DNA of 64,000 nucleotides from Mangrovibacter plantisponsor (GCF_003182475.1 NZ_QGTS01000021.1:17003-81002); one strand, 5' to 3'. Counted from the first letter of the stretch, positions 51,759 to 61,614 are shown. Translations and numbers: made by a program. Notes: a model not told the origin generated them from the sequence alone.

Positions 51759-52748
51759 ATGAGTCAGTTTAATGCTCTGCTGGTAGAAAAAGATGACGCC
51801 GGCTACCGCTGCACAACCCAACGCCTGGATGAAAGCCAGTTGCCTGAGGAAAACGTCTCAATCGATGTTGAATACAGCACACTGAACTTCAAAGACGGGC
51901 TGGCAATTACCGGGAAAAGCCCGGTGGTACGCACCTTCCCGCTGGTACCAGGTATTGACCTAGCAGGGACTGTGACACACAGTGCCCACCCGCGCTTTAA
52001 AGCTGGCGACAAAGTGGTACTGAATGGCTGGAGTGTTGGCGAACAATACTGGGGCGGTCTGGCACAAAAAGCACGGATTAATGGCGATTTTCTGGTGCCA
52101 CTGCCAGCAGGTATCACGCCTTTCCAGGCAATGGCGATTGGCACTGCAGGTTATACTGCCATGTTGTGTGTGATGGCACTGCTGCGCCATGGCATTAAAC
52201 CGCAGGATGGCGAAATTCTGGTTACCGGGGCAAATGGCGGTGTTGGCAGCGTGGCAGTCGCTCTGCTGGCAAAACTGGGCTACAACGTGGTGGCATCCAC
52301 CGGCCGCCCGGAACTGGCAGATGGCCTGAAAGCACTGGGTGCCAGCACAATTATTGACCGTGATACGCTCAGCCAGCCAGGCCGCCCGTTAGGGAAAGAA
52401 CGCTGGGCTGGTGTGGTGGATTCCGTTGGCAGCCACACGCTGGCAAATGCCTGCGCAACCACTAAAGCAGATGGTGCGGTTGCCGCTTGCGGGCTGGCAC
52501 AAGGGATGGATTTCCCGTCTACTGTTGCGCCGTTTATTCTGCGTGGTGTGAGCCTGCTGGGCATTAACAGCGTTACCCGCCCTTACGAAGAACGCACTGA
52601 AGCCTGGTCCCGCCTGGCTGAAACGCTGGATTTCTCCTTGCTGGAAGGGATCACCCGCACTATCAGCCCGGAAGAAGCGATTCCGGCCGCCAGCGATTTG
52701 CTGGCCGGGAAAATTCGCGGCCGCCTGGTTGTGGATGTAAACCGCTAA
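51759..52748 (+). CDS. acuI: Acrylyl-CoA reductase (NADPH), AcuI/YhdH
   Basis: The 329-residue medium-chain reductase has GYTAMLCVMALLRHG and the Rossmann motif ILVTGANGGVGSVAVALLAKLGYNVVASTG. The YhdH-type catalytic region is FKDGLAITGKSPVVRTFPLVPGIDLAGTV. It reduces toxic acrylyl-CoA to propionyl-CoA. ATG 51759 follows CAGGAG. It pairs with acuR, and a terminator follows immediately. Confidence 0.92.
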   Translation: MSQFNALLVEKDDAGYRCTTQRLDESQLPEENVSIDVEYSTLNFKDGLAITGKSPVVRTFPLVPGIDLAGTVTHSAHPRFKAGDKVVLNGWSVGEQYWGGLAQKARINGDFLVPLPAGITPFQAMAIGTAGYTAMLCVMALLRHGIKPQDGEILVTGANGGVGSVAVALLAKLGYNVVASTGRPELADGLKALGASTIIDRDTLSQPGRPLGKERWAGVVDSVGSHTLANACATTKADGAVAACGLAQGMDFPSTVAPFILRGVSLLGINSVTRPYEERTEAWSRLAETLDFSLLEGITRTISPEEAIPAASDLLAGKIRGRLVVDVNR

Positions 52749-52756
52749 ATGCTCTG

Positions 52757-52784
52757 CCCCGCTAGCTGCTTGCTGGCGGGGTTT
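52757..52784 (+). terminator. Terminator between acuI and dhaR
   Basis: CCCCGCTAGC (52757-52766) pairs with GCTGGCGGGG (52772-52781) around TGCTT, followed by TTTAT. It is suited to ending acuI, and its position between convergent genes allows use from both sides. Confidence 0.8.
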
Positions 52785-52785
52785 A

Positions 52786-54696
52786 TCACTCCCGAAATTG
52801 CCGGGCATCAATATGGTACTGCTTCATTTTGCGCCACAACGTGGTACGGCCAATATTAAGCAGGCGTGACATCTCTAAAACCCTCCCCTGAGTCACTCTG
52901 GCTGCATGCATAATGGCATCCCGTTCGATTGCCGGAAAAGATAAGCCCGAAGACATTGCAGGCCACGCCGGTTCACCGGATGCAGAAATACTCAATAAAT
53001 AATCCGGTAAATTACTCAGGCGCAAACGCCCGTTATCGCTGCGCATGGCCATATTTTCAACCACAGTATTCAGCTCAAAGTCATTACCCGGCCAGGTGTA
53101 ATCCGCCAGTTGAGCCAGGACTTCGTCATCAATGCGGTACCGGGTCGCGAAAGGTTTTTCCAGTTGCGCCAGTTTATGGCGCACCAGTTCCTGAATACTG
53201 GCTTTACGCTGGCGCAGTGGAGGAATGTGAATTTCAAAAGCGTGGAAGGCGTAATACAACTGGCGGCTGAACTGTTTTTGCGCCACCCGGTCTTCCAGGT
53301 TTTGCCCTGTCGCCGCCACGATTTTAACATCCACCGGGATCATGCGCTGGGAACCCTGGCGGGTGACCATGCCCTGCTTAATAACCTGTAACAGTGCCGA
53401 CTGAATTTCTCCCGGTAAAAATTCAATATTATCCAAAAAGAGCGTTCCACCATGAGCCAGCTCAGGCTTACTTAACTGGCCGTTTTGCTCATCTGTTGGG
53501 CCTGTACCCAGGAAATCGGCTACAGCACCCGGGTCGGCAAAACGCTGGCAGTTAATGGCAATATATGGCCCACCCGCCTGGCGGGTTTCATTATGAATAG
53601 CTTCACTGAGACTGGTTTTCCCCACACCTTCTTCACCAGTCAGCAAGACTGGAAAATTGCCTTTTGCCGCCTGGCGGCCAAAATGCACCAGGCGCCGTGA
53701 GTCGGCATCCTTCTGAGGCATCTGCTCGAAGGTGTGGCTGGCCCGGCCTATCTGGCTGGTCATTAACTGGCGCATCTGTTCAGGTGGGTGCAGCAGCAGA
53801 ATAAAACTATCGCCCTGCGCATCATGAATGGGCTTGAGAGTCACCACCAGGTCAATAAACTGGTGCTGGCTTTCAAAAGTGACTTCAACATGGTTCAGGC
53901 GCTGGCGCTTACGAATACCTCTGCGCAGCAACGCCGGTAATGTAACCAGTTCCTGTAACGGCTGCCCCTGGCTCAGTTGCGGCTGTAACAGTAATAATTC
54001 CGCTGCCTGCGGATTAAGAAACTGCACAACGCCTTGTGAATCCCAGGCCAGCACGCCATCGTTCATACTTTCCAGCAAACCATAAAGCTGGTTTAAATGG
54101 CGGTTTGATTCTGCCAGCAGGCTGTCGGTCAGCAATGAGTTGCCCACCTCACGGGCAATGGCCAGCGTCAGAGGCAAGTCACCGGGGCAAGTCTCTTCGC
54201 TGCGGCACACCAGTGCCACAGAGCCCGCAAGCCGCCCGTGGTTATCAAATACCGGCGTGGCGCAAAAACACCAGGCAAACAACGCCTGTTTAAAATGCGC
54301 ACGGCCTGCGGTTTTAACGGGCTGCCCCAGTTGAGCGGCGAGGGATAACGCACAACTGCCAATAATGCTTTCCGAACAATAGCACCCGGCACTGAACCCC
54401 AGGTCAGCCAGCGCTGATAACGTCTGTGGGTGCCCGCAACTTTCCAGTAAACAGGCGGATTCATCCAGCACCAGTAGTGCGCAGTGCCGCCGGTCCATAA
54501 ACTCCAGGGCGTCTTCCAGTGCCGCCTGCGCAATGGTTATCAACGCCGCTTTGCGCTGGCAAATAGAGCGAAATGTTACGCCCAGAGCCCGGTGGGGCTG
54601 GCGCCAGGTTTCCGGGTGCATCATAGCGGCACAGCGGTGCCAGGACTCATGGATATAAGGCGGGTATTCAGGTGAGGAAGTGACATTATCTGGCAT
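52786..54696 (-). CDS. dhaR: DhaR, transcriptional activator of dihydroxyacetone kinase
   Basis: The 636-residue protein has a GAF sensor (about 60-190), PAS (about 200-300), AAA+ module (Walker A GEEGVGKTSL near 354-361, Walker B GGTLFLDNIE near 417-426) and a C-terminal Fis-type helix-turn-helix (about 595-633). The GAFTGA loop of sigma-54 activators is replaced by DFLGTGPTDEQNG (about 394-406), matching E. coli DhaR, which works with sigma-70. DhaK and DhaL act as co-regulators. Divergent four-palindrome sites before gldA and dhaK are its likely targets. Confidence 0.92.
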   Translation of the reverse strand: MPDNVTSSPEYPPYIHESWHRCAAMMHPETWRQPHRALGVTFRSICQRKAALITIAQAALEDALEFMDRRHCALLVLDESACLLESCGHPQTLSALADLGFSAGCYCSESIIGSCALSLAAQLGQPVKTAGRAHFKQALFAWCFCATPVFDNHGRLAGSVALVCRSEETCPGDLPLTLAIAREVGNSLLTDSLLAESNRHLNQLYGLLESMNDGVLAWDSQGVVQFLNPQAAELLLLQPQLSQGQPLQELVTLPALLRRGIRKRQRLNHVEVTFESQHQFIDLVVTLKPIHDAQGDSFILLLHPPEQMRQLMTSQIGRASHTFEQMPQKDADSRRLVHFGRQAAKGNFPVLLTGEEGVGKTSLSEAIHNETRQAGGPYIAINCQRFADPGAVADFLGTGPTDEQNGQLSKPELAHGGTLFLDNIEFLPGEIQSALLQVIKQGMVTRQGSQRMIPVDVKIVAATGQNLEDRVAQKQFSRQLYYAFHAFEIHIPPLRQRKASIQELVRHKLAQLEKPFATRYRIDDEVLAQLADYTWPGNDFELNTVVENMAMRSDNGRLRLSNLPDYLLSISASGEPAWPAMSSGLSFPAIERDAIMHAARVTQGRVLEMSRLLNIGRTTLWRKMKQYHIDARQFRE

Positions 54697-54888
54697 GCAG
54701 TGATCCGGTAGCAGTAGAGATACAAAATAATCGGATTACGGCACGCCACACACCGCTGAGACTGGCACCCGCCAGTGTTCAGGGCGCTGAAAACAGCCAG
54801 CGTACCTGCAATCGAAGAATGAAGAATATCAGGCCATTATTAGCTGTACCTGGCAAAAAAAGGGGCGAGACGGATCATGTTTCTGCTA

Positions 54889-54921
54889 ATCCCCCGCCAG
54901 TTTCCGGCTGGCGGGGGGATT
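54889..54921 (-). terminator. Hairpin at the 3' end of gldA
   Basis: AATCCCCCGCCAG pairs with CTGGCGGGGGGATT across a short loop just beyond the gldA stop. It has no long T-run but is very stable. Confidence 0.65.
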
Positions 54922-54925
54922 AATC

Positions 54926-56023
54926 TTATTTAGCCAGCCACTGCTGGCCGAGTAAATCTGCGGTCAGGATGGCTGCGTAAACCTGCTCAGGAGTAACCGG
55001 GAACGGCATGTTATGGATGGTTTCACCTTCAGCACAACTGGCTTTTGCTACCGCCATAATGCTGTTTTCAATATCGGCAGTGACACCCATTTCAGCCAAA
55101 GTAACCGGCAGGCCGACCCGGTGGCAGAAACCCAGGACTGTTTCCAGTTCTTCCATTGGGCTGTTTTGCAGCACCAGTTGCGCCAGCGTACCGAAAGCCA
55201 CTTTTTCGCCATGATACAAATGGTGGCAGGATTCCAGCACGGTGAACCCATTATGGATAGCGTGGGCCGCCGCCAGCCCGCTACTTTCAAAGCCGATACC
55301 GCTCAGGTAAGTATTGGCTTCAATAATCCGTTCCAGCGCTGTGGTTACCACACCGGCCTGAGCGGCAAGGCGTGCCTTCTCCCCTTCAGCCAGTAAGGTG
55401 TCGTAACACAACCGGGCAAGGCTGAGCGCCGCGGCGGTAGACTGCCCCCCGGCCATGCTAACAGCGTGGGCGTCATAGCAGGCTTTGGCTTCAAACCAGG
55501 TGGAAAGCGCATCCCCCATGCCAGCCACCAGCAGGCGCACCGGTGCTTTGGCAATAATAGCGGTGTCCATCACCACCATATCCGGGTTTTTCGGGTAGAT
55601 AAGGTACTCTTCAAATTCGCCCTGGTCGGAATAAATCACTGATAACGCACTGGTTGGTGCATCAGTGGACGCAATGGTTGGCACCACAATAACCGGCAAA
55701 TGCAGGTAGTAACCCATGGCTTTTGCGGTATCAAGTGTTTTCCCGCCACCGACGCCAATCACGCCTTTACTTCCCTGAGCCTTCATCAGTGCTATCAGGC
55801 GGTTAATTTCATTGTGGCTGCATTCACCACCAAAACGTTCAGCATGGCATTGAATATCGTTACGGTGCAGGCCATCAATCACTTTTTCCCCGGCCAGCTT
55901 CATAACCAGGTCATCAGCAATCACGAAGAAACTGTCTGCAAGGCTTTTGGCATATTCGCCAAACAGTGCTGCTGCATCCGGGCCTTGCAAGTATTTAGAA
56001 GGGGACTGAATTACATTTAGCAT
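54926..56023 (-). CDS. gldA: Glycerol dehydrogenase
   Basis: The 365-residue iron/zinc alcohol dehydrogenase closely follows Citrobacter DhaD/GldA. It has MLNVIQSPSKYLQGPDAAALFGEYAK, the NAD motif GVGGGKTLDTAKAMG and metal ligands in GMGDALSTWFEAKACYD and NGFTVLESCHHLYHGEKVAFG. It interconverts glycerol and dihydroxyacetone with NAD. ATG 56023 follows GGAGG; an ATG six codons upstream lacks one. It is divergent from dhaK across a 618-bp control region. Confidence 0.95.
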   Translation of the reverse strand: MLNVIQSPSKYLQGPDAAALFGEYAKSLADSFFVIADDLVMKLAGEKVIDGLHRNDIQCHAERFGGECSHNEINRLIALMKAQGSKGVIGVGGGKTLDTAKAMGYYLHLPVIVVPTIASTDAPTSALSVIYSDQGEFEEYLIYPKNPDMVVMDTAIIAKAPVRLLVAGMGDALSTWFEAKACYDAHAVSMAGGQSTAAALSLARLCYDTLLAEGEKARLAAQAGVVTTALERIIEANTYLSGIGFESSGLAAAHAIHNGFTVLESCHHLYHGEKVAFGTLAQLVLQNSPMEELETVLGFCHRVGLPVTLAEMGVTADIENSIMAVAKASCAEGETIHNMPFPVTPEQVYAAILTADLLGQQWLAK

Positions 56024-56199
56024 TGGTGTTATCCTCCACAACCAGGTTGTTTTCCTGCCCGCATTACTGCCGGAACCGGGTTGCTACAACCCCATTTCAT
56101 TTCAGGGTTCCAGCGTCAAATTGGGCTGTTTCCATGTCACTGTTTAATGCACTGATGTCATTCTGGCTTTTGCTAACCAAGAAAAAATAGAAATATTAA

Positions 56200-56216
56200 T
56201 GTTCCATTTTGAAACA
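56200..56216. promoter_or_regulatory. dha palindrome 1
   Basis: TGTTCCATTTTGAAACA fits the pattern YGTTYC-N5-GRAACA shared by four sites in this gap. It lies 177 bp upstream of gldA and 32 bp from palindrome 2. Confidence 0.65.
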
Positions 56217-56231
56217 CATTAATAAATACTG

Positions 56232-56248
56232 CGTTTCAATCAGAAACA
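56232..56248. promoter_or_regulatory. dha palindrome 2
   Basis: CGTTTCAATCAGAAACA has perfect GTTTC/GAAAC arms. Its centre is 32 bp from palindrome 1, about three helical turns, so both face the same side of the DNA. Confidence 0.65.
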
Positions 56249-56486
56249 GATATTCATGAAACCACAGAAAAGTGCGATCCAGGCATCACACAAAATAGCA
56301 AACCAGCCTGACACAGGCCGGTTTCAGCAGATACCACCAGGAGATGCACGGGTAAAATCCCGCACAAAGAAAATGACCAGCCTCCAGTCTTTTGGGTAAT
56401 AACCCTTTTATTTCACACAAGAAAAACCCGGCCGAACACTAATTTATTTGATACCAGTCTCAGTTTTTCTCTTCGCACTGAATATA

Positions 56487-56503
56487 TGTTTCATAATGGA
56501 ACA
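56487..56503. promoter_or_regulatory. dha palindrome 3
   Basis: TGTTTCATAATGGAACA lies within ATATA...TATAT flanks, 139 bp upstream of dhaK. It mirrors palindrome 1 in sequence. Confidence 0.65.
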
Positions 56504-56517
56504 TATATTTATTTTTA

Positions 56518-56534
56518 CGTTCCATAACGAAACA
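56518..56534. promoter_or_regulatory. dha palindrome 4
   Basis: CGTTCCATAACGAAACA lies 31 bp from palindrome 3 and 108 bp before dhaK. The pair 3/4 repeats the spacing of pair 1/2, matching binding of two dimers per promoter. DhaR is the likely binder. Confidence 0.65.
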
Positions 56535-56641
56535 CCATTTTTTGTTTTTTTATTTCATGCAAGGCCAGGCAAGAATAACCTGGTGAACATGAATACCAAC
56601 TCTGTGTAAACCAGCCAGCCCTGAATGGAGCATCGAACAAA

Positions 56642-57712
56642 ATGAAAAAGCTAATTAATGATGTCGAAACTGTGCTAACGGAACAACTTGCCGGTCTGGT
56701 AAAAGCGCACCCTTCGTTGCGCCTCCACCCGGACCCGCTGTATGTCACCCGGGCAGATGCGCCGGTGAGTGGCAAAGTGGCGCTGCTGTCTGGCGGCGGA
56801 AGCGGCCATGAACCAATGCATTGTGGCTATGTCGGCGAAGGTATGCTGAGCGGTGCCTGCCCGGGCGAAATATTTACCTCACCAACTCCGGATAAAATCT
56901 TCGAGTGCGCACAGGCTATAGATGGCGGTGAAGGCGTACTGATGATAATCAAAAACTACACCGGCGATATTCTCAATTTTGAAACCGCGGCAGAATTACT
57001 GCACGACAGCGGTGTGCAGGTTGCAACAGTGATAGTTGATGATGACGTGGCAGTAAAAGACAGCCTGTATACCGCAGGGCGCCGGGGTGTGGCGAATACA
57101 GTACTGATTGAAAAGCTGTTGGGTGCGGCGGCACAGCGTGGTGATTCACTAAGCCAGTGTGCGCAGTTAGGCTGGCAAATCAATAATCAGGGGCACTCAA
57201 TTGGTATTGCCCTCAGTGCCTGTACTGTACCGGCTGCCGGAACACCGTCGTTTACTCTGAATGAACATGAAATGGAGTTCGGCGTGGGGATTCATGGTGA
57301 ACCCGGCATTGATCGCCGGGCGTTTACCAACCTTAACGATACTGTCGATGCCATGTTCGCCACACTGCTGGAAAATGGTACCTGGCAACGCACACTGCGC
57401 CAGTGGGACTGCAGGCAAGGTGAGTGGCAGGAACACACTGAACAAAAACAGGCACTGCAACAAGGCGACCGGGTCATTGCCCTGGTGAACAACCTTGGCG
57501 CAACGCCACTTTCTGAATTGTATGGTGTTTATGACCGGCTGGCACACTGTTGCCAGCAAGCCGGAATAATCATTGAACGCAACCTGGTAGGGTCTTACTG
57601 CACATCGCTGGATATGTCCGGCATCTCTATTACTTTATTGAAAGTGGATGATGGTCTGCTGTCACTGTGGGATGCGCCGGTCAATACACCGGCACTGAGA
57701 TGGGGAGAATAA
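56642..57712 (+). CDS. dhaK: Dihydroxyacetone kinase, substrate-binding subunit DhaK
   Basis: The 356-residue protein has GGGSGHEPMHCGYVGEGMLSGACPGEIFTSPT (about 51-82) and the substrate-binding His 218 in GVGIHGEPG, which forms a hemiaminal with dihydroxyacetone. It works with DhaL and DhaM in PEP-dependent phosphorylation. GGAG precedes the ATG by 11 bases. The DhaR-type palindromes lie upstream. Confidence 0.96.
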   Translation: MKKLINDVETVLTEQLAGLVKAHPSLRLHPDPLYVTRADAPVSGKVALLSGGGSGHEPMHCGYVGEGMLSGACPGEIFTSPTPDKIFECAQAIDGGEGVLMIIKNYTGDILNFETAAELLHDSGVQVATVIVDDDVAVKDSLYTAGRRGVANTVLIEKLLGAAAQRGDSLSQCAQLGWQINNQGHSIGIALSACTVPAAGTPSFTLNEHEMEFGVGIHGEPGIDRRAFTNLNDTVDAMFATLLENGTWQRTLRQWDCRQGEWQEHTEQKQALQQGDRVIALVNNLGATPLSELYGVYDRLAHCCQQAGIIIERNLVGSYCTSLDMSGISITLLKVDDGLLSLWDAPVNTPALRWGE

Positions 57713-57714
57713 CC

Positions 57715-58353
57715 ATGAGCCAGTCATTAAGCCGTGAACAAATTGTCAACTGGTTAACCTTGTGTACCGATGTTTTCACCCGGGAAAGTGATTTTTTGAC
57801 CGGGCTGGACCGGGAAATCGGTGATGCTGACCACGGGCTGAACATGCATCGCGGGTTTAATAAAGTGGCGGAAAAACTCCCGGCCGTGGCCGATAAAGAC
57901 ATCGGTTTTATATTAAAAAACACCGGCATGACGCTGCTCTCCAGCGTTGGCGGTGCCAGTGGCCCACTGTTTGGTACTTTCTTTATGCGTGCAGCCCAAC
58001 CTGCTCAGGCGCACCAGGCGCTTACTCTGGAAGAGCTGACTCAGGTTATCCAGGAAGGTGCCGCAGGCGTTGCCAGCCGTGGCAAAGCTGAACCTGGGGA
58101 TAAAACCATGTGCGATGTCTGGGGGCCGGTGGTGGAAAGTTTACGCCAGTCCAGCCTGCAACAAATCCCTCTGAATGACGCACTGACAGCCGCCAGCCAG
58201 TGTGCTGAAGAAGCGGCGCACAGCACAATTACCATGCAGGCGCGCAAAGGCCGGGCCAGCTATCTGGGTGAGCGCAGCATCGGCCATCAGGACCCGGGGG
58301 CGACCTCGGTGATGTTTATGATGCAGGCGCTGGCACAGGCCGCACAGGCATAG
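57715..58353 (+). CDS. dhaL: Dihydroxyacetone kinase, ADP-binding subunit DhaL
   Basis: The 212-residue protein has the DhaL motif GLDREIGDADHGLNMHRGF with the Asp cluster that binds Mg-ADP. GGASGPLFGTFFM and GKAEPGDKTMCDVWGP follow, and it ends QDPGATSVMFMMQAL. It carries the permanently bound ADP that is rephosphorylated by DhaM. ATG 57715 is two bases past the dhaK stop; the longer frame is ignored. Confidence 0.96.
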   Translation: MSQSLSREQIVNWLTLCTDVFTRESDFLTGLDREIGDADHGLNMHRGFNKVAEKLPAVADKDIGFILKNTGMTLLSSVGGASGPLFGTFFMRAAQPAQAHQALTLEELTQVIQEGAAGVASRGKAEPGDKTMCDVWGPVVESLRQSSLQQIPLNDALTAASQCAEEAAHSTITMQARKGRASYLGERSIGHQDPGATSVMFMMQALAQAAQA

Positions 58354-58365
58354 GGAGTAAGAAAT

Positions 58366-59799
58366 ATGGTTAATCTGGTTATCGTTTCACACAGTGCCGC
58401 TTTGGGTGAAGGCGTGTGTGCGTTGTCGCAACAAATGTTGCAGGGGAAAACGAACTGCCGGATAGCTGTCGCCGCCGGGCTGGATGACCCGGATTTCCCC
58501 ATCGGCACCGACCCGGTAAAAGTAATGGACGCCATTGCTTCCGTTGCCGATGCTGACCATATTCTGGTGTTGATGGATATGGGCAGCGCCCTGCTCAGCG
58601 CTGAAACAGCACTGGAGTTGCTTGAACCAGAGGTCGCAGCCAAAGTTACACTTTGTGCCGCGCCTTTGGTGGAGGGGGCGCTGGCGGCAGCCAGCATTGC
58701 CGCCACCGGGGCGGGTATCGAGCGGGTAAAAGCCGAAGCAGAAAATGCGCTGCAAGCCAAACGTGTCCAGTTGGGGGTGGAAGATAGCGCCCCACTGCCC
58801 CCACCGGTTGCATTAGCACAAATTACTGGCGAGAGCGCCATGACAGCCAGTTGGGTGGTCACCAACCCTCATGGGCTGCATGTGCGCCCGGCGGCACACC
58901 TGGTGGCGGCACTGAGTGGTTTTAATGCTGCGCTGTCACTGGAGAAAGGTGGCAAGTGCATCTCGCCGATTACCCTCAACCAAATTGCCCTGCTGCAGGT
59001 ACGGTGTGGCGATACGTTGCGGTTAATCGCCCAGGGTCCGGATGCAGCGGCGGCCATTGACGCCTTTCTGGCACTGGCACAAAACCAGTTTGGCGAAGGG
59101 GAAACCACAGCAGGTACTGCCACTGAATTGCCAGCCAAAATAACCGGGGCAGTGCGATGGCTGGCACAGGACTACGCGCCATTTACGCCACCAGCACTGT
59201 CTGGTTCAACTGCGCCATTTTCCGCACTGGAACAGGCCATCAACCGCACGCTGGATGACCTTCTGGCGTTGGCTCACCAGGCGGAACACGACGGGCTGGC
59301 AGACATTGCCGCTATATTCAGCGGGCAACATACTCTGCTGGATGACCCGGATTTGCTGGTTGAAACCCGCACACACATGCAGCAGCACCAACACAGTGCC
59401 GCGCTGGCATGGCACCAGGTGGTGTCCGGTGTGGCAGAGAGCTACCGCGAGCTGAGCGATGAGTATTTACAGGCGCGTTATATTGATATCGAGGATATTT
59501 TGCACCGCACATTGTGCCACCTGCTTGGAATACCGCTTGTGGTACCAACGTTCCCGGTGGGCAGCGTATTGTGTGCAGAAAATCTGTGGCCTTCACTGGC
59601 GATGCAGTTACCTGTAAGCGAAGTGCGTGCCATTTGCCTGCGTGCTGGCAGCCCACAATCCCACAGTGCAATTATTGCCCGCCAGCGTGGTATCGTAATG
59701 CTGACCGGCCTGGGAGCCTTGCTGGATAACTGGCAGGAAGGGGAAGCCATTAATGTATTCAGCACCGGCAAAATCGCCCGGCCAGGCGGCCAGGGCTGA
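58366..59799 (+). CDS. dhaM: Multiphosphoryl transfer protein DhaM
   Basis: The 477-residue protein has three phosphorelay domains. They are a mannose-type EIIA (His 9 in VSHSAALGEG), HPr (His 172 in GLHVRPAAHLV, about 160-245) and the N-terminal part of EI (His 433 in GSPQSHSAIIARQRG, about 260-477). This matches E. coli DhaM. It takes phosphate from PEP via EI and HPr and passes it to ADP on DhaL. It starts 12 bases after dhaL. It is the last gene of the operon. Confidence 0.95.
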   Translation: MVNLVIVSHSAALGEGVCALSQQMLQGKTNCRIAVAAGLDDPDFPIGTDPVKVMDAIASVADADHILVLMDMGSALLSAETALELLEPEVAAKVTLCAAPLVEGALAAASIAATGAGIERVKAEAENALQAKRVQLGVEDSAPLPPPVALAQITGESAMTASWVVTNPHGLHVRPAAHLVAALSGFNAALSLEKGGKCISPITLNQIALLQVRCGDTLRLIAQGPDAAAAIDAFLALAQNQFGEGETTAGTATELPAKITGAVRWLAQDYAPFTPPALSGSTAPFSALEQAINRTLDDLLALAHQAEHDGLADIAAIFSGQHTLLDDPDLLVETRTHMQQHQHSAALAWHQVVSGVAESYRELSDEYLQARYIDIEDILHRTLCHLLGIPLVVPTFPVGSVLCAENLWPSLAMQLPVSEVRAICLRAGSPQSHSAIIARQRGIVMLTGLGALLDNWQEGEAINVFSTGKIARPGGQG

Positions 59800-61614
59800 T
59801 TAGCCGGTAACTTCAAGCCCGTCAGGTGGTGGCGGCAATTCTGACGCCACCACCACCTGAGCCCGGCCCAGGTGTTTTGCGTGATACAGCGCTTCATCTG
59901 CCCGGCTGACCAGCAGATCCTGGCGAGCATCCTCCGGCCAGGTCGACACACCAACAGAGACAGTTACCGCGCCAAAGTGGTGGAAATCCGGTAACTGATT
60001 AATGGCCGCCACTTGTTCCAGCACCTGGCAGGCAAGGCTTTTCGCCGCTGCGCTGTTCATTTCAGGCAGCAAAACCAGGAACTCTTCGCCACCGTAGCGC
60101 CACAAGTAGCCCCGCTCCCCCACCACCCGTTTCAGCGTTGCCGCAACCTGGCGAATCACATCGTCGCCCGCCTCATGGCCAAACTTATCATTGAGCTGTT
60201 TAAAATTATCAATATCCACCATCAGACAACTGACTGGTTGCGAATTTTGGCTCGCCTGGTCCAGGCAGTTTTTCAGGGCGTCTTCAAGGTAATAGCGGTT
60301 ACGCAACCCGGTCAGGGAATCGAACAACGCTTTTTCCTGCAAGGCTTCACGCAATTTCTGGCTGGTGATTGCCTGCGCCAGCGTTTCTGCCACCAAATCC
60401 AGATACAGAAGCGGGAATTCAGCCTGCGGGTCGTTCTGGCGCAACACCATCACACCAATATTTTCCCCGTAAGCCATTAACGGCACACAGACATGATGGC
60501 GAGAGTCTTCAGTGGAATCAGGCAAGTGCAGGCAACGCATGTCCGGGCCCAGTAAAGTGGCACTGTGGCGGTGACCGCGGCGAATCGCCCAACAGGCCGG
60601 AGGTAAAAAAGGCGCTGAATCGCGGTCCATACCCTGCCAGGCGGCAACACAGCGCATCTCCTCTGAGGCATTTTTTTGCACAAAAAGCTGGCCGCCAATG
60701 CCCGGCGCAATTTCTGGCACAAAGACCCCGGCAACCCGCCAGATATCTTTGCGATGCTCACAGGCCTGGAGGCGCTGAGCCAGGGTTGCCAACAAACGCC
60801 GCCGGGCCAGGTCTGCCTCACGTTCCCGCTCCAGTTGCTGGCGCACCAGGCCATTTTCACGGAATATACGCAGGGCCTGAGCCATATCGCCAATTTCATC
60901 GATTTGGCGGTAATCCGGTGGTTCGGCGGCATAATCCTGGGCCGCCAGGCGGCTGACCACATCACTCAGTTTGACTACAGGTTGTAATAAGCGACGGCGT
61001 AAAATCACCCCAAGTACCAGCAAAAACAACCCGGATGTCATCACCACCATAATTTCAGACAGTGTGCGCAATTTACGGGCCGTTTCCCCGGTTTGCGCCA
61101 CCACGATTTGCGCCTGGGCGTTTACCTGGCTGTAAAACGCCGTTATCGCGCTGTCTATTTGCTCCAGTTGCTGTTGGTATTCCCGGTTAAACAGCAAATT
61201 CACCGCCTGATGGCTATTTCCATTATCTTTCTCAGCCATTGCCTGGCGCTGGAGCACCGTTAAGGCATCGCTCTGCACCAGCGCTTTACGCAGGGCATCC
61301 AGGGCGCTGTCGGGGATCCCCCGCACCCGGTAATGCTCCAGCCGTATTTCCAGTTTATTTTCCACCACCTGTAATTGTTGCCACGCCAGCAAATCCTGCG
61401 GGTCCTGGTCAATAACATAGTCACGGGCAAGGTCACTTTCCTGGTAGACGTCTTTATCCAGTTGCTCACTAAGGCCATCCAGCGTGGCTCTTTGTGCCAC
61501 CGCCTGGCGCTCAGCGGTATCTGCTCTGGAAGCGAGAATCAGCGCACCACCAGAAATTAACGTGAATGCCACGGTGATACCGTAAGCCCAGTTAGTGATT
61601 GTGGCGATACGCAC
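59800..61614 (-). CDS. GGDEF diguanylate cyclase with HAMP and GAF-type domains
   Basis: The 604-residue protein begins VRIATITNWAYGITVAFTLISGGALILASRA (GTG start), has a helical periplasmic segment, a second membrane helix (LSEIMVVMTSGLFLLVLGVILRRR) and HAMP. A GAF-like part follows, then GGDEF (about 435-590) with RYGGEEFLVLLPE. The RxxD inhibitory site upstream appears absent. It probably makes cyclic di-GMP. The GTG at 61614 is preferred because GAGG lies six bases upstream; a 44-residue longer frame would add an extra helix. Confidence 0.85.
   Translation of the reverse strand: MRIATITNWAYGITVAFTLISGGALILASRADTAERQAVAQRATLDGLSEQLDKDVYQESDLARDYVIDQDPQDLLAWQQLQVVENKLEIRLEHYRVRGIPDSALDALRKALVQSDALTVLQRQAMAEKDNGNSHQAVNLLFNREYQQQLEQIDSAITAFYSQVNAQAQIVVAQTGETARKLRTLSEIMVVMTSGLFLLVLGVILRRRLLQPVVKLSDVVSRLAAQDYAAEPPDYRQIDEIGDMAQALRIFRENGLVRQQLEREREADLARRRLLATLAQRLQACEHRKDIWRVAGVFVPEIAPGIGGQLFVQKNASEEMRCVAAWQGMDRDSAPFLPPACWAIRRGHRHSATLLGPDMRCLHLPDSTEDSRHHVCVPLMAYGENIGVMVLRQNDPQAEFPLLYLDLVAETLAQAITSQKLREALQEKALFDSLTGLRNRYYLEDALKNCLDQASQNSQPVSCLMVDIDNFKQLNDKFGHEAGDDVIRQVAATLKRVVGERGYLWRYGGEEFLVLLPEMNSAAAKSLACQVLEQVAAINQLPDFHHFGAVTVSVGVSTWPEDARQDLLVSRADEALYHAKHLGRAQVVVASELPPPPDGLEVTG

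Noticed and set aside
56265..56295. CRP-like sequence between gldA and dhaK
   Set aside because: The half-sites (TGCGA and TCACA) are eight bases apart, not six, and one is imperfect.
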